DNA of 11,846 nt from assembly GCA_003501365.1 (NCBI GenBank), contig DNPP01000261.1, forward strand, positions 1,758 through 13,603, read 5' to 3'. Source of the stretch: Bacillota bacterium. GTDB taxonomy: Bacteria; Bacillota; UBA4882; UBA8346. This document shows, one piece after another, positions 7,262 through 11,846 of this stretch. A program made the position numbers and the translations under genes. The notes under the pieces are model-generated. The model was not told the origin of the DNA and searched no databases. It worked only from the letters and a program-made list of their open reading frames with translations. The number at the start of each line of letters is the position of its first letter. Position 1 is the stretch's first letter.

Positions 7262-8878
7262 ATGGTAGAAACTACCGCAAATTTTGTTACCGGAAATCCC
7301 TATCCCATGGATATATTAAACCGCCAATTCCCCGGCCTGCTTCGTAATTGGCCAATTACGCACGCCAATGAATTATATTGTGAAATAACGAGCGTCACCG
7401 AAATTGTGGAAGTCTGCCGTTTTATCGATCAACAATTCAAAGCTCCCTTGGTAACACTCTTTGCCAATGATGAACGCTGTATCGGGGAGGATCATTTTGC
7501 GATATATTATGTGTTTAGCCTGCGGGAGATCTCTCAGTTTCTTATAGTTAAAGCGTTTATTTCCGCCCAGGCCGAAGTATTCCCTTCGCTTACACCATAC
7601 TTGCCGGCTGCCAATCTATATGAGCGGGAGATTCAGGAACTTTATGGTTTGCAGCCGGAGGGACATCCGGATCCCCGCGGTATGATTTTCCATAACAATT
7701 GGCCCCAGAACCTTTACCCATTACGGAGAGACTTTAACGGTAAGCACCAGCCAATGATGGCAAAGGGAGAAAGCGATTTTAAGCAGATTCAAGGCAGCGG
7801 TGTCTTTGAGATCCCGGTCGGACCAGTGCATGCGGGAATTATCGAACCGGGTCATTTCCGCTTCAGTGTGGCGGGGGAACCGATCATCAACCTGGAAGCC
7901 CAACTTTATTATGTACACAAAGGGATTGAAAAACTATGCCAAGGGCAAAGTATCGAGCGCTGTTTTTATATCGCCGAACGGATCTCCGGTGATGAAACCT
8001 ACTCCAATTCCCTAGCCTATTGTCAAGCCATTGAACGGATGACCGGGATTCAGATCCCTGAGCGGGCCGAGTATTCCCGGGTAGTATTTGCGGAATTGGA
8101 ACGGCTGGTCAGTCATTTAGGTGACTTGGGCGGCCTTTGTGTCGATGTAGCCTATGGTTTTGCGGCCTATCAGTTTAAAATGTTACGAGTTTGGACCTAT
8201 CAGTCCATCGAAGAAATGGGTGAAAGCCGCTTTCTGCGAAGTGTTAACCGTCCCGGCGGTCTACGCAAGGATTTCTTAGCCGGGAAAGAGCAAAAGGTAC
8301 TCTCGCAATTGCAGAAAATCAAAGATGAATTAATGGATACGGTTGATATTATCAAGGCAAATAGCTTTTTCATCGATCGGGTGGAACATACCGGCGTTTT
8401 GACAAATCAGATCGCCAGGGATTTGAATGCGGTGGGGCCGGCTGGGCGGGCTTCAGGAGTTAACCATGATGTACGTAAAGACCACCCCTATGCCGCATAT
8501 GGTAAACTTGATTTTACTATACCGGAACATGCCAATGGCGATGTGAACTGCCGGATGAATGTGAAAATTACGGAGTGCTTTACGGCTATCGATTTAATCA
8601 ATCAGGCAATTGCCAATATGTCTGGGGGAGCGGTCTTTTCACAATTACCGCCAATCGAGTCCTATCAAGCGGCGCTGGGTTACACCGAATCGCCCCGGGG
8701 TGAGAATATTCATTGGATCATGACCGGTCCGGAAAATACCATCTTTCGGTATAAGATCCGGACGCCGTCCTTTTGTAATTGGCCGGCTTTGTGTTATGCA
8801 GTGCGAGGAAATATCGTACCGGATTTTCCTCTCATCAATAAGAGTTTTAATCTGTCCTATGCGGGAAACGATTTGTAA
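7262..8878 (+). CDS. Ehr-type large subunit (NuoC-NuoD fusion, HyfG/HycE-like) lacking the NiFe cysteines
   Basis: The 538-residue protein has the HycE/HyfG layout. Residues 10-160 are a NuoC-like domain ending in ANLYEREIQELYGLQPEGHPDPRG (118-140) and LYPLRRDF. Residues about 180-538 are the NuoD / NiFe large-subunit fold, with GPVHAG at 187-192 and EPGHFRFSVAGEP at 195-207. In group 4 hydrogenases ERxCGxCG and DPCxxC hold the NiFe site. Here the first reads ERISGDET (S242 and E245 in place of Cys) and the last reads NLSYAG (S532 and G535 in place of Cys). No nickel site can form, and there is no C-terminal extension to cleave. This matches the Ehr (energy-converting-hydrogenase-related) proteins; what it reacts with is unknown. 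The ATG at 7262 is preferred over the in-frame TTG at 7253 because AAGGGGG at 7246-7252 is 9 bases upstream of it. Confidence 0.9.
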   Translation: MVETTANFVTGNPYPMDILNRQFPGLLRNWPITHANELYCEITSVTEIVEVCRFIDQQFKAPLVTLFANDERCIGEDHFAIYYVFSLREISQFLIVKAFISAQAEVFPSLTPYLPAANLYEREIQELYGLQPEGHPDPRGMIFHNNWPQNLYPLRRDFNGKHQPMMAKGESDFKQIQGSGVFEIPVGPVHAGIIEPGHFRFSVAGEPIINLEAQLYYVHKGIEKLCQGQSIERCFYIAERISGDETYSNSLAYCQAIERMTGIQIPERAEYSRVVFAELERLVSHLGDLGGLCVDVAYGFAAYQFKMLRVWTYQSIEEMGESRFLRSVNRPGGLRKDFLAGKEQKVLSQLQKIKDELMDTVDIIKANSFFIDRVEHTGVLTNQIARDLNAVGPAGRASGVNHDVRKDHPYAAYGKLDFTIPEHANGDVNCRMNVKITECFTAIDLINQAIANMSGGAVFSQLPPIESYQAALGYTESPRGENIHWIMTGPENTIFRYKIRTPSFCNWPALCYAVRGNIVPDFPLINKSFNLSYAGNDL

Positions 8879-8908
8879 GGGCAGAATATAGGAGCTAGTA
8901 TCCAGAAT

Positions 8909-8949
8909 CCAGTTTCTCCCCGGCTCGGGGAGAGTAGATAGGAGTCTGG
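8909..8949 (+). other. Stable hairpin in the gap between the large and small subunit genes
   Basis: The gap of 98 bases (8879-8976) is the only sizeable one inside the operon. It holds TCTCCCCG at 8915-8922 paired with CGGGGAGA at 8926-8933 around a three-base loop, flanked further out by CCAG (8909-8912) and CTGG (8946-8949). There is no T-run after it, so it is not a standard terminator. It could shield or mark a processed mRNA end, or be the remnant of a small mobile repeat; ATCCAGAATCCAG just before it is a short direct repeat. Confidence 0.55.
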
Positions 8950-8976
8950 TCCAAGATTTAATGAAGGTGATAAAAG

Positions 8977-9765
8977 ATGTTGAATATAATAAAAAAGATC
9001 ATTCAATACCCCCGCTTGACCGGGGATTATCCTAAAAAGCCGTTTAAAGCTGATTTTATGATTGGCAAACCGCTGATTGATGGAACGCGTTGTAATGGTT
9101 GCGGCGAGTGTGTCAAGCGTTGTCCTGCCGGTGCAATTCAGGTGGGTAAATCAACCAATGATATCGGGATAAATATCGATCAATGTATTTTTTGCGCCTT
9201 ATGTGAAGAGGTTTGTCCGCAGCAGGCGGTGACCATCACCCACGAGTTTGAGTTGGCGGAGCGGGAACGGCAAGATCTACACAAGGGAACTTTAGTTCTT
9301 GAAGAACGGAATATTCCCAGTGATGATTTTGAAGTGATCGGGAAAAGAATTGAAGAACGGCTCCGTAAAAAGCTGAGACGCAGTTTGCAGATACGGGAAG
9401 TAGACGCCGGATCGTGTAATGGATGTGATACGGAGATTAACGCCTTGACCAATCCCTTAAATGACTTGGAAAGGTTCGGAATCCATTTTGTGGCTTCGCC
9501 GCGTCATGCCGATATGCTCTTGGTTACCGGAACCGCCTGCCGCAATATGGAATTGGCACTTATTAAGACGTATAATGCCACTCCCGATCCAAAGCTGGTA
9601 GTGGCTGTGGGCGCCTGTGCCTGCAGTGGCGGAATCTTTAGAGAAAGTCACGTTACCCGAAACGGCATCGATAGCATCGTACCGGTGGATATCTATATCC
9701 CAGGATGCCCTCCCAGACCTCAGGCGATTATTTACGGGATATTGAAGGCATTGGATAGAGTCTGA
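8977..9765 (+). CDS. Fused two-cluster ferredoxin + NuoB/HycG-like small subunit of the Ehr-like complex
   Basis: The 262-residue protein joins two subunits that are separate in Hyf and Hyc. Residues 30-90 are a HycF/NuoI-like ferredoxin domain with C39, C42, C45, C49 and C70, C73, C76, C80 in two CxxCxxCxxxCP motifs, for two [4Fe-4S] clusters. A charged, probably helical linker spans 92-140. Residues 141-262 are NuoB/HycG-like: CNGCD (C147, C150), C214 in GACACSGG and C244 in PGCPPRP, the ligands of the proximal (N2-type) cluster; PRHAD at 175-179 is also typical. Electrons should run from a soluble donor, perhaps ferredoxin, through the two ferredoxin clusters to the proximal cluster next to the large subunit. 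AAGGTGAT at 8964-8971 precedes the ATG at 8977. C188 in GTACRN sits where HycG has GPVTRN and is an unusual extra cysteine. Confidence 0.92.
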   Translation: MLNIIKKIIQYPRLTGDYPKKPFKADFMIGKPLIDGTRCNGCGECVKRCPAGAIQVGKSTNDIGINIDQCIFCALCEEVCPQQAVTITHEFELAERERQDLHKGTLVLEERNIPSDDFEVIGKRIEERLRKKLRRSLQIREVDAGSCNGCDTEINALTNPLNDLERFGIHFVASPRHADMLLVTGTACRNMELALIKTYNATPDPKLVVAVGACACSGGIFRESHVTRNGIDSIVPVDIYIPGCPPRPQAIIYGILKALDRV

Positions 9766-9774
9766 AGCGTAGCT

Positions 9775-11406
9775 TTATTCTTTGTCATCAGGCTTATTTG
9801 GTTGGTACTTTTCCCGTAACAATCGCCGTAGTACTTTACCTACCGAACTACGGGGTAATTCTTCCATTACTTCAATTTTGTGAGGAACTTTAAACTTAGA
9901 AAGGTGCTCGCTGCAGAAACGGCGTAATTCTTTTTCCGAGGTAGCGGCGACTTCTTTTAAAACAACATAGGCCTCGGGGACTTCGCCCCGTAATGGATGA
10001 GGCGCCCCGATGACCGCCGCTTCCTTGACATTGGGATGAGTATATAAAAGGTCCTCGATCTCCCGGGGATAAATTTTTTCCCCACCCATGATGATCATAT
10101 CTTTTAAACGATCGGTAATAAAAACATAGCCGTCTTCATCAATACTGCCTAAATCACCGGTATGCAGCCAACCGTCTTTTAGGACCATGGCAGTCTCGTG
10201 GGGTTGTCCCCAATAGCCTTGCATCACCTGAGGGCCTTTCACCACAATTTCACCCACGATTCCAAATTCAAGAATTTCCTCACCCGTCTCGGGGTTTACA
10301 ATTTTAACCTCAGTATCGGGTAGCGGTGTCCCAACACTGCCATATTTAACTTGTCCATTAATCGGTGTTACAGCTACCACTGGGGAACATTCCGAAAGGC
10401 CGTATCCTTCACGCAACTTACCGCCGGTTAGTTTTTCGAACTTTTGATGGACCGTAGGCGGCAGGGGCGCCGACCCGCATATGCAAGCCTCGATGGAACT
10501 CAGATCATACTTTCCGGTATCTCGTAGCGCAATCGCGCCGTACATAGCAGGGACACCCATAAAGATATTCGGTTTGTATTTGTCAATCTGCCGCATCAAT
10601 TCGTTTAAATCAAACTTTGGCAGGATATATAAAGTTGAACCGCTAAGAATGGCGTGATTCATGGTGGTGCTCATCGCATAAATGTGAAACATGGGGATGA
10701 CACAGATAAACTTACCTTGGCCATCTTTATAGATATTTTTGAACCAATAACGGAGTTGGGCGGCATTGACTACCAAATTACTATGGGTAAGGGTAGCTCC
10801 TTTATAAATACCGGTTGTACCGCCGGTATATTGAAGGTTGGCAATAGAGTCGGGCCTGATGGCAACCAGGGGGTTGCCATCAGGCTTGTTAAACAGGATT
10901 TCTTCTAATTTAACAGCATCTAAGGAGAGCGCGTAGTCATGACCCTCAGAAAAGGGTAGACGAATATCAGTGATGATAATTTGAAGACCAGGATGGCTGC
11001 TCGCTGCCAACACCGGAACCATATCCAAATGAGTAATTAGGATTTTCATGCCACTGTCTTTAAAAATATATGCCAGTTCGTCACCGTTAAAACTTGGATT
11101 GATCGGGACAGAGATCGCTCCGGCCCGCAGTATACCAAAATAAGCAATCACAAATTGAGGAGAATTCGGAAGCTGGATTCCTACTCGCTCACCAGGGCTA
11201 ATTCCCATACTGATTAACAAATTAGCCATTTTGGAAACCAAACTATCCAATTCTTGATAGGACCATTGGTGATCCATGTAAACTAAAGCTGTCTGGTTGG
11301 GAAATTTGTCGGTACTAAGATGTAATACTTCTGAAAGAGTATGGGCGGGATATTCATGATGGTAGGAAATTCCGTCCTCGTATGATTTAAGCCATACCTG
11401 TTGCAA
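9775..11406 (-). CDS. Long-chain fatty acid-CoA ligase (FadD-like, AMP-forming)
   Basis: The 543-residue protein is a complete adenylate-forming enzyme. It activates a carboxylate with ATP to an acyl-AMP and then forms the CoA thioester. Motifs in order, numbered from the TTG at 11406: P-loop YTGGTTGIYKG at 193-203, YGLSECSPVV at 335-344, TGDLG at 416-420 with the ribose-binding Asp 418, TDRLKDMIIMGGEKIYP near 431-447, and the catalytic Lys 524 in SVGKVLRR. YTGGTTG and the N-terminal WLKSY..G layout are typical of the FadD/LcfA long-chain group; chain length cannot be read from sequence. The TTG at 11406 is preferred over the one at 11424 because AGAGGAG (11420-11414) lies 7 bases before it and would otherwise be inside the gene. 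It converges on the Ehr-like operon, with 9 bases between stops and no visible terminator. A second copy starts to appear at the right edge. Confidence 0.92.
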   Translation of the reverse strand: MQQVWLKSYEDGISYHHEYPAHTLSEVLHLSTDKFPNQTALVYMDHQWSYQELDSLVSKMANLLISMGISPGERVGIQLPNSPQFVIAYFGILRAGAISVPINPSFNGDELAYIFKDSGMKILITHLDMVPVLAASSHPGLQIIITDIRLPFSEGHDYALSLDAVKLEEILFNKPDGNPLVAIRPDSIANLQYTGGTTGIYKGATLTHSNLVVNAAQLRYWFKNIYKDGQGKFICVIPMFHIYAMSTTMNHAILSGSTLYILPKFDLNELMRQIDKYKPNIFMGVPAMYGAIALRDTGKYDLSSIEACICGSAPLPPTVHQKFEKLTGGKLREGYGLSECSPVVAVTPINGQVKYGSVGTPLPDTEVKIVNPETGEEILEFGIVGEIVVKGPQVMQGYWGQPHETAMVLKDGWLHTGDLGSIDEDGYVFITDRLKDMIIMGGEKIYPREIEDLLYTHPNVKEAAVIGAPHPLRGEVPEAYVVLKEVAATSEKELRRFCSEHLSKFKVPHKIEVMEELPRSSVGKVLRRLLREKYQPNKPDDKE

Positions 11407-11492
11407 TTGAATTCTCCTCTCCAATAGTTCGCTTTCAAAAAATATAGAATCAGGCTGTACCTAAAATTAATAAAAATAATCGCGTTAATGAT

Positions 11493-11519
11493 ATTATAAT
11501 AAAACAATTAACAAGTCAA
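11493..11519 (-). promoter_or_regulatory. Probable sigma-A/sigma-70 type promoter of the acyl-CoA ligase gene
   Basis: On the minus strand TTGACT (11519-11514) and TATAAT (11498-11493) are separated by 15 bases, shorter than the ideal 17. A second reading with TAATAT gives 17 bases but a poorer -10. The region is very A/T-rich, and the start codon is about 80 bases downstream, leaving a leader of that size. It lies between the two ligase copies, so the window copy can be transcribed on its own. Confidence 0.6.
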
Positions 11520-11527
11520 TAATAGGG

Positions 11528-11586
11528 ATCAGCCAAAGCAAACTACCGTTACCGCAAAGCGGAACGGTAATCAAATCAGCCGAAGC
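11528..11586. repeat. Hairpin flanked by 12-base direct repeats
   Basis: ATCAGCCAAAGC at 11528-11539 and ATCAGCCGAAGC at 11575-11586 are direct repeats with one mismatch. Between them TACCGTT (11544-11550) plus CCGC (11552-11555) pairs with GCGG (11559-11562) plus AACGGTA (11563-11569), with a bulged A at 11551 and an AAA loop. The arrangement resembles a small palindromic insertion with a duplicated border. It lies just upstream of the ligase promoter. Confidence 0.6.
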
Positions 11587-11597
11587 CAATGTCATAT

Positions 11598-11617
11598 GGG
11601 GCACGGGCAGGGGCACG
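11598..11617. repeat. Direct repeat GGGGCACG x2
   Basis: GGGGCACG occurs at 11598-11605 and again at 11610-11617, a 12-base period, in a G-rich patch unlike the A/T-rich surroundings. It runs into the CACGAA-type repeats that follow, suggesting one composite intergenic repeat element. No coding potential is convincing here. Confidence 0.55.
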
Positions 11618-11626
11618 AAGACTTAA

Positions 11627-11699
11627 CCACGAAATCACGAAACCACGAAACCACGAAATAAAACCCTCAAACGCCTTCCCGTTTTCGGGCCCTTTCGTG
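11627..11699. repeat. Tandem 8-base repeat YCACGAAA x4 with a distal inverted copy
   Basis: CCACGAAA, TCACGAAA, CCACGAAA and CCACGAAA follow each other without gaps at 11627-11658. The complement TTTCGTG appears at 11693-11699, so the transcript could form a stem in four alternative registers, enclosing a small CCCG-TTTT-CGGG hairpin at 11678-11689. On the minus strand this follows the upstream ligase copy by about 55 bases and could act as a weak terminator or 3' end structure. Together with the neighbouring repeats it fills most of the gap between the two ligase copies. Confidence 0.7.
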
Positions 11700-11754
11700 T
11701 AGGTTGATATTTTAAAGCGACTAGATTTTGTCCGCAGGTATTGTAGGAGTCGAT

Positions 11755-11846
11755 TCATTCTTGGTCATCAGGCCTATTTGTATGGTACTTGTCCCGTAAC
11801 AACCGCCGCAGTACTTTACCTACCGAACTACGGGGTAATTCCTCCA
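11755..11846 (-). CDS. Second long-chain acyl-CoA ligase copy, C-terminal 29 residues only (cut by the window edge)
   Basis: Reading from the right edge, the minus strand encodes EELPRSSVGKVLRRLLRDKY and nine more residues ending in DDQE, then a TGA stop at 11757-11755. This matches the C-terminus of the complete ligase at 9775-11406 (EELPRSSVGKVLRRLLREKY, ending DDKE), including the catalytic Lys motif SVGKVLRR. At DNA level the last 86 bases differ from 9781-9866 at 8 positions, with a stretch of 30 identical bases. It is a tandem paralogue in the same orientation and upstream of the complete copy. Most of the gene is outside the window, so whether it is intact cannot be told. Confidence 0.88.
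   Translation of the reverse strand, partial: EELPRSSVGKVLRRLLRDKYHTNRPDDQE

Noticed and set aside
7262..9765. A working [NiFe] hydrogenase or formate hydrogenlyase.
   Set aside because: All NiFe ligand cysteines are missing and no formate dehydrogenase or hyp genes are present.
2101..9765. Ordinary complex I (Nuo) operon.
   Set aside because: There are no NuoA, NuoJ or NuoE/F/G homologues, the HyfB C-terminus and HyfE length are of the hydrogenase type, and the ferredoxin and NuoB-like parts are fused.
11407..11424. TTG at 11424 as the start of the acyl-CoA ligase.
   Set aside because: It would place the AGAGGAG ribosome binding site inside the gene; the TTG at 11406 has ideal spacing.
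11499..11512. Rex-type redox operator overlapping the ligase promoter (TTGTTAA half-site on the minus strand).
   Set aside because: The second half-site matches at only about 4 of 7 positions, too weak to call.
11627..11658. CRISPR-like array.
   Set aside because: The repeat units are 8 bases with no spacers, and there are no cas genes.
11576..11758. Minus-strand open frame of 60 codons whose ATG overlaps the stop of the second ligase copy.
   Set aside because: Most of it runs through the tandem CACGAAA and GGGGCACG repeats, and no protein family or ribosome binding site is visible.

Overview
This window looks like a chromosomal stretch from an anaerobic bacterium. The strong AGGAGG-type ribosome binding sites, occasional TTG and GTG starts, moderate base composition and close gene packing suggest Bacillota (Firmicutes), but nothing here fixes the genus.

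Layout. (1) Bases 1-2003 (+) hold the 3' part of a gene that begins upstream of the window. It encodes a fusion of a class III PLP aminotransferase to a domain resembling cyanobacterial long-chain acyl-ACP reductase (AAR, aldehyde-forming). A rho-independent terminator follows at about 2030-2057. (2) Bases 2101-9765 (+) hold a six-gene operon for a membrane-bound complex of the complex I / group 4 [NiFe]-hydrogenase family: HyfB-like, HyfC-like, HyfE-like and HyfF-like membrane subunits, a HyfG/HycE-like large subunit (NuoC+NuoD fusion), and a fused two-cluster ferredoxin + NuoB/HycG-like small subunit. All four cysteines that should bind the NiFe site are missing from the large subunit, while the cysteines for three [4Fe-4S] clusters are intact in the small subunit. 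It is therefore best read as an energy-converting-hydrogenase-related (Ehr-type) complex, not a hydrogenase. (3) Bases 9775-11406 (-) hold a FadD-like long-chain acyl-CoA ligase that converges on the operon with only 9 bases between the stop codons. (4) Bases 11407-11754 are non-coding and hold a likely promoter and several repeats. (5) Bases 11755-11846 (-) are the 3' end of a second, nearly identical acyl-CoA ligase, so the ligase is tandemly duplicated.

How the parts may work together. The Ehr-like complex has two antiporter-type proton/Na+ channel subunits, a NuoH-type connector and a ferredoxin-type electron inlet, so it should couple a redox reaction to ion pumping. Its electron acceptor is unknown because the usual H2-forming site is gone. 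Its neighbours on both sides act on fatty acyl groups: a ligase that makes acyl-CoA, and a reductase-aminotransferase that could turn an acyl thioester into a fatty aldehyde and then perhaps a fatty amine. A metabolic link is an inference from position only, because the terminator and the gene orientations separate the three transcription units. The most interesting items are the Ehr-type complex without NiFe ligands and the aminotransferase-AAR fusion beside it.
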